Virus record (IMG/VR): IMGVR_UViG_3300035704_000001
Span: 86,823-150,822 of that record
DNA from: a virus
Length of the DNA stretch: 64,000 bases
Strand: one strand, 5' to 3'
Below are positions 36,647 to 46,417 of the stretch, one piece after another. A program made the translations under genes and the position numbers. The notes below the pieces were generated by a model. The model was not told the origin of the DNA. It did no database searches and saw only the letters and a list, made by a program, of their open reading frames with translations. Every line of letters begins with the position of its first letter. The stretch's first letter is position 1.

Positions 36647-39600
36647 TGGCGTACGAGGGCCCCGAGTACTGGTACGTCATCTACAAGGCCGTCGCGGATT
36701 TCGGCGACCTGATGCGCGACGCCCGCCAGGCTAAGCAGGAACTGCAGGGCATGGCCGACCAGGCCAGGGCGTTCAACGCGGAGGAGACCGCGGCCGAGGC
36801 CAAGTCCTCCCAGATCCGGCAGCAGCAGACCCAGCAGCTGCAGCAGGAGGCCCAGGCGCTGCGGCTGCTGGGCGACTCGGCCAAGCAGACCAACCAGCAG
36901 CTGCTCTACGGCGGCCGCAACGACATGCAGCAGCACCTGTCCGACATGGACCGGCTGCTCCAGTACACCAACCTGCTCAACCGCGCGCAGTGGATGAACT
37001 TCTCCACCGTGCAGCAGGCGATGGCCTACCGCCAGCAGATGTACCAGCAGAAGCTGCTGGAGAACCGGGCCGAGTTCGGCGGCTACCTGACTGCTGACCA
37101 GTACCTGAGCTACATGGCCAAGCGGGTGCAGGCCGCCAACCTGGACACCGCGGCGGTCGAGGCCCGGGCCCGGGCGGTGCAGGACGAGACCGGTGCCTAC
37201 CTGGCCTACCAGAACGCCATCACCGGCTCGCGCCAGTCGATCGGCCAGCTGGGCGAGGGCGTCTCCGCGCTGGGCGCGCTGAACGACGCCATCAGCGCGC
37301 TGCCGGACTCGGTGGACGTCACGCTGAACCTGGACGACACCCGGTTCCTGTCCGAGCTGGCGGCCGACCGCCAGCTGCTGGCTGCCGTGCCGCGCGGCAC
37401 TACCTGGTCCGCGCAGGCACTGCCGGACCGCCCGTCGGTGCAGCTGGCCCGCGGCTCCGGGTTCCAGCGCGTCTCCACCCCGCAGGACGAGGCCGACCAG
37501 GCTGCGGCGCTGCGCGAGGAGATGAACAAGCTGGCGGCGGCCGCGGTGCGGGACTCCGAGGCCGTAGACCGGATGATCAGCCGGGCCAGCGAGGACATGA
37601 CCGGCGGGAACCGGTACCTGGCCCCGGAGACCTACCGGCCGGGCGGAGCGCTGGCCCGCAGCCCCGGCAGGCAGCTGGAGACCGCGGCCAGCTTCAACTC
37701 CACCGCCGCCCGGCTCGGGCTGGAGCAGTGGATGCAGCAGCTGCTCGCCGCGGTCCGCCAGCAGTACGAGTTCCGGGCCGGCCTGGACGACACCGAGGCC
37801 CTGATCGAGCTGGACAACCTGATGGCCCGGTTCCGGCAGGGCGAGAACGAGGGGCTGCGGCTGGCTGCCGGGATGGGCGGGGCGGCCGGAGGAGGAGGCG
37901 GAGGCGGGCCGCCCGGCGGGGGCGGTGCCCCGCCTGCCCCGCCGCCCGGGCCCGGCGGGGACGGGGAGGACTGGCGGGCCGAGGAAGAGGCCGCCCGGGC
38001 CCTGGAGGACGAGCTTCGCCGGCTTACCGACGCGAGCGGCGGGCTGAGCGACGCCGAACGCGAGATCGGCCTCTCGACGGCCGAGGCCATCCGCCAGCTG
38101 ACCGCCATGTCCCGCGCGGCCGCCGCGTCCGGGGACGCCGCCGGAGCCTCCCGGCTGGCCTGGGCGGCCAGCACGCTGCAGGCAGCCCAGCTCCGCGCGA
38201 TGGGCACCGCCGCGGAGGGCGACGTCGAGTTCTTCGCCCGGCTCGCGGCCGCGTCCGAGGACGCCGGCGACGCCGCCCGGTTCGCCTACGCCGCGCAGGA
38301 GCTGGTGGCCCAGTCGCTGGGCAACATCCGCGATCCCGCGGCCGCGGCCGCCAGGGCGCTCGACGACGCCGGCAGGTCCACGCTGAACCTCGGCCGCTGG
38401 ATGCGCATCCTCACCCACGACGTGACGCTGTGGTCCGGGGTGTTCGGCGACAACCACCTGACCGGCCAGGTGCAGCTGTGGCACATCGCGCTGGACGGGC
38501 TCATCGAGCTGTTCGCGGTCTGGGTCCCGGCGCTGGCCACCGCGGCCGCCGGGCTGCTGGCCTGGGGGGCGGCCGGCTACAAGGCGGCGCGCGAGGTCGC
38601 GCTCCAGATGTTCAACGTGCACGAGGTCAGCACCGCGCTCAACCAGGCCGTGCCGCCGCTGACCCAGAATTTCGAGAAGCTGCAGAACTCGGTTCGCCCG
38701 CAGGTCTACGAGCTGCTGGGCGACGTCCTCAACGGGCTGTCCGGCAACACCGGGACCTTCAACACCCTGATCCAGCAGACCGGCCACTACCTGGATGAGC
38801 TGGCCGCCCGGATCATCGTCCGGATGCAGTCCGGCGGCCAGGCCCTGCAGAACTTCTTCAAGGTCGGGGAGTCCGACCTGGCCGGGCTGGGCAAGGCGTT
38901 CGACTCCCTCGGCACCATCTTGCTCAAGCTGCTGCAGGCTACCGCGATTACCCATATCGCCGAAGACCTGCTGGCCGTCGGCGACGCCATCCTGTCGGTG
39001 GTCGCGGACATCTTCAAGATCACCCCCACCCCGGTGCTGGTGTTCCTGCTGGCCGCCCACGGCATCATCTTGTGGGGCGGGCTCGCGGCCACCGCGGTGG
39101 GCAAGGTGGTCATCGCGGTCACCCAGCTCACCGGCAAGATGGAGGCGCTGAACGACACCTCCGCCACGGTGGCGCGGTTCCTCGGGGCCACCGACGAGCA
39201 GCTGGGCAGGATCGCCTCGCACTCGGCCGGGGTCAAGGCCCTCGCCGACATCCTCGGCAATAAGACCACGGCGGACGAGGTGGGCCGGCTCGGCGCCACC
39301 ATCGAGGGCACCGGCGTCTCCATCGCCGACTTCGTGCGCGACGCCGGCCCGTCCTCGGCTGCCCGGCTGGAGGAGTTCGCCGCCGGGCTCGGGGCCTCCG
39401 GGGAGAAGGCCGTCGCGCTGGGCATCGCGGCCGGCGCCACCGACGGGGAGCTGGCCTCGCTGGCCGCCCGGCTCGGCGGGGCCGCTGAGGCGGAAGGCGG
39501 GGCGGCGGCCGAGGGCGGCGGCCTGCTGGGCATGCTGGGCAAGCTGTCCCCGGCGCTCGGCAACGTCTACGTGGACATCGGCCTGGTGGCGGCCGCGCTC

Positions 39601-42600
39601 ATCGGGCTGGGCGTGTGGCTGGGGCTGCGCACCAACCAGACCCAGGCCTGGATCGAGTCGGTGGACAAGGCCGTCTCGGCTGCCCCGCTGCTGCAGTCGG
39701 TCGGGGTCACCGTCGGCAACCTGGCCGCTGTCACCACCGAGCTGAACCGGGCCCAGGCCTCCGGCGTCGGCGACGCGACCGAGCTGGGCAACGCCCAGAA
39801 GGACCTGACCGACAAGCTGTCCACCGAGCTGGACCACACCGGCCAGGTGGCGCACGCCTACGGCGTGTCCATGCCGGCCGCGCTGGCCCTGATGAACACG
39901 GCCGGGGTCACCACCAACCAGCTGTTCAGCACCCAGTCCAAGGTCTGGGACGTGGCCCTGCAGCAGGTCAAGGGGCTGGTCACCGGATACCAGGCGATGG
40001 GACAGCAGCTCGGCCTGGTCGGCGGCGACCTCAACGCGCTGACGGTCAGCGAGTCCAGCCAGCTGGCCAACATGACCAAGCTGAACGACGCCTGGGATAC
40101 CTGGACGAAGATCATCGGCGGGACTCCCACCGACTTCATCAAGTTCGCGCAGGGGCTCGCCACCATGACGGGCGACGCCGGGGCTGCGGGCGCGTCGATG
40201 ACCGGGCTGTCCAAGAACGCCCTGAGCCTGCAGTACGACTTCCAGGGGACCTACACCGACGTCGAGAACCTGTTCGATGCCTTCCGCAGCGACCAGGCCA
40301 TCTCCGGGCAGGGCAACTTCGTCCAGTTCGTCAAGGCCGCGGTGGCCAACCTCATCCCGTTCGCCGGCGGGAGCAAGGAGGCCGCGGCCCAGATCAGCGC
40401 GCTGGCCCAGGAGGCCGGCGGCCCCGCCACCACGAACATCGCCACCCTGCAGCGGTGGGTCGGCAACATCAGCAACCCGCTCAAGACAATGCAGACCGAG
40501 GCCAACAACGCGGCCATCGGGGCATCCAACCTGAGCCAGGACGCGGCCCGGCTGGCGACCACGCTGCAGCAGCAGCTGGAGCCGGCCATGTCCAAGGCCA
40601 CCTTCGGCGCGCTCGGCGGGCAGCAGGTGTTCAGTGCCTTCGCCGACGACCTGCTGAAGTTCGGGCCCAACAGCCAGCAGACCATCAGCTCCGGGGCCAA
40701 GGTCGCGGAGATGCTGCTGTCCGTCGATAAGAACTCGGCCAGCGCCAAGTCCCAGTTCACGGCGTGGGCCGAGTCGATGGGGATGAGCAAGGACCAGGCG
40801 AACAAGCTGTGGTCCGAGGTCTCCAAGGGCGAGAAGCCGCTGGCCGGGATGCGCGACCAGCTGGCCCAGACCGGCACTAAGCTCGCGGACCTGGCCAAGC
40901 CGGGACTGTGGGGCCAGTTCGAGCACGCCATGATGGCGGCGTTCGACAAGCTCAAGAGCCACCCCATCACCGCGGCCCTGTTCGGGGCGCTCAACTTCAT
41001 CCCCGGGTTCACCGCCGCCATGGACGCGGTAGGCCGCTTCGTCACCGGCTTCTTCGGGCACACCCTGCCTGACCTGGTGACCCGGACCCTGCCGAACCTG
41101 TCCAAGTCGGTGGCTGCCTGGTTCGCCGGCCCGTTCACCTCTGCCGTGCAGGGAGCCTGGGCGCACGTCTGGTCCGGCATGGTCTCGCCGGTCGTGCACG
41201 TGTTCGACGACGTGAAGCACGCCATCACCACCGGGTTCGACGGCTGGTGGAAGACGCACGGCTCGGCGCTGGAGGCCATCTGGGGCTCCACGGTCAAGGA
41301 CCTGGGCTTCATCTGGGACAGCGGGTCCAAGTACCTGACCGGCTCGGCGACGCGGTTCGGCTCGCTGATGGCCGGCATCTGGCGCAATGCCAGCTCCAAC
41401 GTGACCGCCATCGCCAAGGACATGTGGCGCGACATCGAGCTGACCGCGCAGGGATTCTGGGGACTGTTCGGCCCGGTCATCAAGTCCGGCTGGGCCGTGA
41501 TCGAGGGCGTTTTCAAGGCCGCCGTCTCGATCATCGAGACCGCGATGAAGATCGGCTGGGACGCCATGGTCTCGGCCGCCAAGATCGCCTGGGCGCTGAT
41601 CGAGGCCGTGATCAAGATCGCCTGGGATGCCATCGTCGCCATCGTCTCCGTGGCGCTCGACCTGCTGACCGGCCACTGGCACACGGCGTGGACGGACATC
41701 TCCAATTTCGGGAAGCAGGTTCTCAACAACCTCAAGTCGTTCTTTGCCACGAGCTGGGGCTCGATAAAGACCGACACGCTGCAGGCCTGGAACGCCATCA
41801 AGTCCGGGGTCACCGGCATCTGGTCCGACATCGAGGGCGCCGCCCGCCAGATCTGGTCCAACCTCAGGCAGGGCTTCTCCAACGTGGTCGGCTCGATTAA
41901 GCAAACCTGGTCCACCCTGGAGGGGATCTTCCGCGGGCCGGTCGGCTACCTGGTCAACACCGTCTACGACAACGGCATCGCCCGGCTGTGGAACGACGTC
42001 ATGGGGGCCATCGGCGGGCCGAAGCTGCCGACCCTGAAGTTCCAGTCCGGCGGCCGGCTGGCCGAGGACGGCGGCCACCTGAACGGCTACGGCGGCGGCG
42101 ACATCGTGCCCGCCCTGCTGGAGCCGGGCGAGGCCGTGGTGGACAAGGACCGGACCCGCAAATACGCGCACGTGCTCAAGGCGATGGGCGTGCCGGGCTT
42201 CGGCGGCGGCGGGGTGGTCGGCGACATCACGAACTTCCTGACCGGGGCCGCGCACGACGTCGGGCACATCCTCGGGCAGACGGTGGACCTGGGCAAGATC
42301 GGCATGGCGCTGATCTCCGGCAACACCACCGCCCTGAAGAACGCGCTGGAGAAGCTGGTCGGCCCGGGCTCGGCGACCGGCGAGCTGGCCGACATGATCA
42401 CCGGCATCCCCAAGACGATGATCACCGAGCTGATGACCAAGGCCAAGTCCCTGGGCACCGAGGCGCTGGGCGCGGTCGGCATCGGCTCCGCGGGCGGCTC
42501 GGCCACGGCCGGGGTCGAGACCGTGGCCCGGTACATCATGGCGCACGGCGGCACCAAGGAGGCCGGGGCCGGGGTCGGCGGCACGGTGGCCGGGGAATCC

Positions 42601-44451
42601 GGCGGCAACCCCGAGATCCTGGAAGGCGGCGGGGGCGGGGGCGCCGGCCTGATCCAGTGGACCCCGGAGTCCTCGGCCTTCCCGATCCAGCCCATCATCA
42701 CCGGCAACGTCGGCCGGGACATGGCGGTGCAGCTGGTCGACATGCTCGCCTACATCAACAGCCGGGGCGGCATCGGCGCCATCAACGCCGGCGGCGCCGC
42801 GGGCGGGCCGATGGGCGCGGCCGAGGTCTACTCGCGGATGGAGGCGCCGCTGGTCCCGGGCTCCGACATCCGCTCCGACGTGGTGAGCCAGCTGTACCGG
42901 CAGGGACTGCAGTCCGGCGGCATCGTCAAGATGGCCGCCGGCGGGGTCACCCCCAGCCAGTACTCCGCCGACCTCACCGCGCTGTCCAAGGCCGAGGACC
43001 TGGAGAAGTCCGCGTTCTGGGCCTACCACAACGCCAAGCTGCCCGCCTCCTACACCCCGGGCCAGAAAGCCGGCGACCGCGCGCTGCAGGCCATCCTCGC
43101 GGCGCAGCAGAACACCCTGGCCACCGGGCTGGACCGGGTACTGGGGTCCAGGTCCAATCCCGGCTCCGTCACTGCCGGCACCTGGCAGGACTACATCAGG
43201 GCCGCGGAGAACATGCGCACCTGGGAGCGGACCGGCACGCCGCCGCGGTCCGCGTGGGGCCCCGAGGCAAATTCCTACTTCGCGAACATGGAACCGGGCG
43301 GGTGGCCCAAGGGCACCAAGGCCGGGCAGGTGCAGCCGTCCGGCTGGGCCCGGTGGAAGTCGCACGAGCCGCTGTGGGCCATCGCCGGCGACAAGATGGC
43401 GGCCCTGTCCGCGCAGGCACAGAAGGCTTACCTCGCCTGGTCCTCGGCCGCCAAGCAGCCGACCGGAACGGATACCGGGCAGTCCTGGGCGTACTGGGCC
43501 GGCCAGCTCACGCCGGCTAAGAACGCGCAGGCCAACTCGCTGTGGGGCTATGTCGGGGCCAAGCGGCCGAAGCTGACGACGAGCCAGTGGGAGGGCGACT
43601 ACTCCGACCGGCTGCTGCTGGCCTGGCAGCAGAACAACCTGGCCGGCGCCTTCGACAAGGTGACGGCCGGGGTCAGCGACCCGATGAACATGACGTCTGC
43701 GGAGTGGACGGCACTGGAGCAGGCGGCCGCCACCCAGCAGAACTGGATCTACGGCGGCATCCCGCCCCGCGGCGACTGGTCGCACGAGACCTCCGGCGGG
43801 CCGGGGCTGCGGGCCTCCTGGCCCAAGGGCTTCAAGCCGGGCACTTACAAGCCGTCCGGCTGGGCCGGCTGGAAGTACGCGCACTCGCCGTGGGCCACCG
43901 CCAACTCCAAGGCCTCCGGGCTGCGCAGCACCGTCGGCTCGGCCTTCAAGGCGTGGTCGGCGCTGTACGGCGCGGGCGGCCCGCTGTCCTCCGGGGTCAT
44001 CTTCGGCGGCGGCTCGCCGGGCATCCTGGTGCACCCGGCCGGAGACTCCTCCGTGCCGTCCACCGGCATCAACCTGCAGCCGCTGGTCCAGGGCGGGCCG
44101 GACGCCCCGGTCAGCACCAGCGGCCCGTCGCTGTCCTCCACCGGGATGGGCTTCGCCGGCGGCGGGCTCGTTCCCGGGGCAGGGGGCGGGCTGGGCCAGA
44201 TGGCGTCGATGTTCGGGCTGGGCGGGGTGGTCGGCGGGGAGCTGGCCGGGTTCGGCCTGCCGCCGCAGCTGCAGCAGCAGCTGGCCATGACGACCACCGC
44301 GCAGGGCGCCCCGCGCACCGTGAGCGCGGCCGCCGGGGACCACATCGGGGTCAGCGTCGGCAGCATGACGATCAACAACCCGCTGGCGGAGAAGCCGTCG
44401 GAGTCCATCACCCGGTCGAGTAACCGGCTGGCCCTGCTGGCAGGGAGGTAA
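36646..44451 (+). CDS. Tape measure protein with lysozyme domain and C-terminal repeat
   Basis: 2601 residues; sets tail length and is ejected on infection. Long coiled-coil N-terminus (QQQTQQLQQEAQALRLLGDSA), a Gly/Pro linker near 410-440, hydrophobic segments near 625-650 and 790-830. Residues about 1958-2095 (VARYIMAHGGTKEAGAGVGGTVAGESGGNPE ... GLIQWTP ... MLAYINSRGG) form a phage tail lysozyme domain with its catalytic Glu in AGESGGNPE. After it come two diverged copies of a Trp-rich segment of about 155 residues (43015-43480, 43490-43960), e.g. PSGWARWKSHEPLWA versus PSGWAGWKYAHSPWA. Length corresponds to a very long siphovirus tail. Confidence 0.92.
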   Translation: MAYEGPEYWYVIYKAVADFGDLMRDARQAKQELQGMADQARAFNAEETAAEAKSSQIRQQQTQQLQQEAQALRLLGDSAKQTNQQLLYGGRNDMQQHLSDMDRLLQYTNLLNRAQWMNFSTVQQAMAYRQQMYQQKLLENRAEFGGYLTADQYLSYMAKRVQAANLDTAAVEARARAVQDETGAYLAYQNAITGSRQSIGQLGEGVSALGALNDAISALPDSVDVTLNLDDTRFLSELAADRQLLAAVPRGTTWSAQALPDRPSVQLARGSGFQRVSTPQDEADQAAALREEMNKLAAAAVRDSEAVDRMISRASEDMTGGNRYLAPETYRPGGALARSPGRQLETAASFNSTAARLGLEQWMQQLLAAVRQQYEFRAGLDDTEALIELDNLMARFRQGENEGLRLAAGMGGAAGGGGGGGPPGGGGAPPAPPPGPGGDGEDWRAEEEAARALEDELRRLTDASGGLSDAEREIGLSTAEAIRQLTAMSRAAAASGDAAGASRLAWAASTLQAAQLRAMGTAAEGDVEFFARLAAASEDAGDAARFAYAAQELVAQSLGNIRDPAAAAARALDDAGRSTLNLGRWMRILTHDVTLWSGVFGDNHLTGQVQLWHIALDGLIELFAVWVPALATAAAGLLAWGAAGYKAAREVALQMFNVHEVSTALNQAVPPLTQNFEKLQNSVRPQVYELLGDVLNGLSGNTGTFNTLIQQTGHYLDELAARIIVRMQSGGQALQNFFKVGESDLAGLGKAFDSLGTILLKLLQATAITHIAEDLLAVGDAILSVVADIFKITPTPVLVFLLAAHGIILWGGLAATAVGKVVIAVTQLTGKMEALNDTSATVARFLGATDEQLGRIASHSAGVKALADILGNKTTADEVGRLGATIEGTGVSIADFVRDAGPSSAARLEEFAAGLGASGEKAVALGIAAGATDGELASLAARLGGAAEAEGGAAAEGGGLLGMLGKLSPALGNVYVDIGLVAAALIGLGVWLGLRTNQTQAWIESVDKAVSAAPLLQSVGVTVGNLAAVTTELNRAQASGVGDATELGNAQKDLTDKLSTELDHTGQVAHAYGVSMPAALALMNTAGVTTNQLFSTQSKVWDVALQQVKGLVTGYQAMGQQLGLVGGDLNALTVSESSQLANMTKLNDAWDTWTKIIGGTPTDFIKFAQGLATMTGDAGAAGASMTGLSKNALSLQYDFQGTYTDVENLFDAFRSDQAISGQGNFVQFVKAAVANLIPFAGGSKEAAAQISALAQEAGGPATTNIATLQRWVGNISNPLKTMQTEANNAAIGASNLSQDAARLATTLQQQLEPAMSKATFGALGGQQVFSAFADDLLKFGPNSQQTISSGAKVAEMLLSVDKNSASAKSQFTAWAESMGMSKDQANKLWSEVSKGEKPLAGMRDQLAQTGTKLADLAKPGLWGQFEHAMMAAFDKLKSHPITAALFGALNFIPGFTAAMDAVGRFVTGFFGHTLPDLVTRTLPNLSKSVAAWFAGPFTSAVQGAWAHVWSGMVSPVVHVFDDVKHAITTGFDGWWKTHGSALEAIWGSTVKDLGFIWDSGSKYLTGSATRFGSLMAGIWRNASSNVTAIAKDMWRDIELTAQGFWGLFGPVIKSGWAVIEGVFKAAVSIIETAMKIGWDAMVSAAKIAWALIEAVIKIAWDAIVAIVSVALDLLTGHWHTAWTDISNFGKQVLNNLKSFFATSWGSIKTDTLQAWNAIKSGVTGIWSDIEGAARQIWSNLRQGFSNVVGSIKQTWSTLEGIFRGPVGYLVNTVYDNGIARLWNDVMGAIGGPKLPTLKFQSGGRLAEDGGHLNGYGGGDIVPALLEPGEAVVDKDRTRKYAHVLKAMGVPGFGGGGVVGDITNFLTGAAHDVGHILGQTVDLGKIGMALISGNTTALKNALEKLVGPGSATGELADMITGIPKTMITELMTKAKSLGTEALGAVGIGSAGGSATAGVETVARYIMAHGGTKEAGAGVGGTVAGESGGNPEILEGGGGGGAGLIQWTPESSAFPIQPIITGNVGRDMAVQLVDMLAYINSRGGIGAINAGGAAGGPMGAAEVYSRMEAPLVPGSDIRSDVVSQLYRQGLQSGGIVKMAAGGVTPSQYSADLTALSKAEDLEKSAFWAYHNAKLPASYTPGQKAGDRALQAILAAQQNTLATGLDRVLGSRSNPGSVTAGTWQDYIRAAENMRTWERTGTPPRSAWGPEANSYFANMEPGGWPKGTKAGQVQPSGWARWKSHEPLWAIAGDKMAALSAQAQKAYLAWSSAAKQPTGTDTGQSWAYWAGQLTPAKNAQANSLWGYVGAKRPKLTTSQWEGDYSDRLLLAWQQNNLAGAFDKVTAGVSDPMNMTSAEWTALEQAAATQQNWIYGGIPPRGDWSHETSGGPGLRASWPKGFKPGTYKPSGWAGWKYAHSPWATANSKASGLRSTVGSAFKAWSALYGAGGPLSSGVIFGGGSPGILVHPAGDSSVPSTGINLQPLVQGGPDAPVSTSGPSLSSTGMGFAGGGLVPGAGGGLGQMASMFGLGGVVGGELAGFGLPPQLQQQLAMTTTAQGAPRTVSAAAGDHIGVSVGSMTINNPLAEKPSESITRSSNRLALLAGR

Positions 44452-44454
44452 CCG

Positions 44455-45312
44455 ATGCCCATCGCCCCGCCAGTCGCGGCGTACCTGCCCGCGGAGACGT
44501 GGTTCTGGAACGGGCTGGCGCTGAGCCAGCCGTACTGGAACATCTCCACCTTCGGCGGCTCGCGCTCGGGCATCCCCACGCTGCGCGGCCAGAACATCGA
44601 GGTGCCCTACCGGGCCGGCCAGGCGCAGCGGGCCAAGTTCCCCGACTCCCGCACCGTCAGCCTGACCATGTGGCTGAACGGGGCGGGCTCGGCGAGCAAC
44701 CCGTGGCCCGCGGCTGACGACCACCTGGCCTTCAACGACAACTGGCAGCAGCTCCGGCGCTCGTTCTTCACCCGGTCCGCCCAGGGCTCGGTGCAGGGCC
44801 AGCTGCAGCGCAACTGGTGGCTGACCCAGGGCGGGCCGGGCCTGGTCGCCTCCACCGCCATGGCCGAGATCGCCGGCTCGATGGACCTGAGCATGAACGG
44901 CCGGACCGGCGCCGCGTTCACGGTGGACCTGCTGCTGGCTGACCCGTACTTCTACGGCGCCCAGCGGACCCAGGCCGTCACGACCTCCGGCGGCACCATC
45001 ACGGCCAACGGCGAGGGCGTGGTGGGCGAGGGGTACCCCAGCCCGGTTGCGGGCTTCACCGTACGACTCAGCGCCGCCGGCACGGTCACCAACACTACCG
45101 CCGGGGTCAGTTTCTCGATCGCCTCCGGGCCCGCGTTCCCGGTCACGGTGGACCTGCTGAACGGGACGGTCACCGATAACGCCGGGGTGAACCAGGTCTC
45201 CAGGATCAGCCACTCCGGCTCGCGGCTGTGGATGTGCCTGCTCAACGGAGCCAACACGATCGCCGTGTCCGCGGGGACCGCCACCTTCACCTGGAATGAC
45301 GCGTACATCTGA
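44455..45312 (+). CDS. Minor tail protein, distal-tail-like
   Basis: 285 residues, ATG with GGAGGT upstream, directly after the tape measure. TWFWNGLALSQPYWNISTFGGSRSGIPTLRGQNIEVPYRAGQ is typical of actinophage minor tail proteins that begin the tail tip, comparable to Dit. Beta-rich C-terminus with Trp. Confidence 0.75.
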   Translation: MPIAPPVAAYLPAETWFWNGLALSQPYWNISTFGGSRSGIPTLRGQNIEVPYRAGQAQRAKFPDSRTVSLTMWLNGAGSASNPWPAADDHLAFNDNWQQLRRSFFTRSAQGSVQGQLQRNWWLTQGGPGLVASTAMAEIAGSMDLSMNGRTGAAFTVDLLLADPYFYGAQRTQAVTTSGGTITANGEGVVGEGYPSPVAGFTVRLSAAGTVTNTTAGVSFSIASGPAFPVTVDLLNGTVTDNAGVNQVSRISHSGSRLWMCLLNGANTIAVSAGTATFTWNDAYI

Positions 45313-46238
45313 TGGCCAACTGGCGCTATTACTCGAACGTCGCCATCGCCGACACGCTCCAGGTGACCGGCGGCGGCAACCTGTCCACCTCGGCCACCTC
45401 GGTCTACGCCGGGTCCGGGGCCCCGTCCGGCTACCCCGTCCAGTACCCGTGGCTGCTGCGGCTGGAGCCGGGTTCCAGCAACGAGGAGCTGGTCTCGGTC
45501 GGCTCCGGCGCGGGCACCTCGGGCAGCCCGTGGATCATCACCCGGGCCCAGGACGGCACCACCGCCCGGACGCACGCCGCCGGGACCGCCATCTCGCACG
45601 GGCTGAGCGCCGGGGACCTGACCGCGGCGGCTAACCACTACGCCTCCGGCGCGGGCAGCGGGGTGCACGGGCTGCCGTCCTCGGCCTGGCTGGCCGGCGC
45701 GTTCGCCACCATCGCCGAGACCAGCCCGGCCAACGGCGCGACGTCCGTCTCCGGCGGGAGCTGGAGCGCCATCCCGCAGACCTTCAAGCACCTGCTCATC
45801 GTCGGGCAGGGCCGGCTGGCCGAGACCGGCGTGCAGTCCGACGACATGAGCATCCAGCTCAACGGGGACAGCGGCACCCACTACAGCTACCTGACCGCCT
45901 TCGCGGCCAACCCGGGCGGCACCATGACCGGGCCGACCACGGGCAACGGGTTCTCGGTGGCCTCGGCCCCGCTGTTCCGGCTGCTGGCCAGCCAGTCCGG
46001 CGCGGCCGCCAACGTGGGCGGCGGCTTCGCCATCATCCCGAACTACACCGCGGCCGCCATCAACAAGACGATGTACTCGGTCTCCGGCGGCGGCAACGGC
46101 ACCAGCTCCTTCGCGGACCTGCGCATCCGGGTGGGCATCTGGAACCCCGCTACGCAGGCTGCCATCACCTCGGTCTCACTGCTGTTCCCGACTGGCGGGG
46201 TGAACAACGGCCAGTTCAGCCTCTACGGATTCGGGTGA
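45312..46238 (+). CDS. Minor tail protein
   Basis: 308 residues; ATG overlaps the previous stop. The N-terminal segment (TLQVTGGGNLSTSATSVYAGSGAPSGYPVQYPWLLRLEPGS, ELVSVGSGAGTSGSPWIITRAQDGTTARTHAAGTAISHGLSAGDL) is a collar motif common in phage tail fibres, where AQDGTTA..H..G..V.H marks the end. The C-terminal part is a Ser/Gly-rich beta domain. Confidence 0.75.
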   Translation: MANWRYYSNVAIADTLQVTGGGNLSTSATSVYAGSGAPSGYPVQYPWLLRLEPGSSNEELVSVGSGAGTSGSPWIITRAQDGTTARTHAAGTAISHGLSAGDLTAAANHYASGAGSGVHGLPSSAWLAGAFATIAETSPANGATSVSGGSWSAIPQTFKHLLIVGQGRLAETGVQSDDMSIQLNGDSGTHYSYLTAFAANPGGTMTGPTTGNGFSVASAPLFRLLASQSGAAANVGGGFAIIPNYTAAAINKTMYSVSGGGNGTSSFADLRIRVGIWNPATQAAITSVSLLFPTGGVNNGQFSLYGFG

Positions 46239-46417
46239 TCCAGGTGGCCCGTGACATCAGCGGCCGGGAGCCGGTCAGCAGGGACGAGGCCATCGCCCGG
46301 CTGCGCAGCCGGGCGGCGGAGTGGAGCACGACCGACTGCGAGGAGATCTGCTCGCACGAGATCGGGGACACGATCCATGAGTTCCTGGTCGTGCTGGGCC
46401 TGGAGGCGCAGGACTGA
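46235..46417 (+). CDS. Small acidic protein between tail genes
   Basis: 60 residues from GTG 46235 (GTGA overlap). VSRDEAIARLRSRAAEWSTTDCEEICSHEIGDTIHEFLVVLGLE is helical and acidic. Its stop abuts the next ATG as TGATG. Unknown, perhaps a tail assembly accessory. Confidence 0.55.
   Translation: MIQVARDISGREPVSRDEAIARLRSRAAEWSTTDCEEICSHEIGDTIHEFLVVLGLEAQD

Noticed and set aside
36358-45213. 2951-residue minus-strand frame opposite the tape measure
   Set aside because: Exact shadow of the tape measure and minor tail genes with Leu/Gly/Arg/Gln-rich translation.
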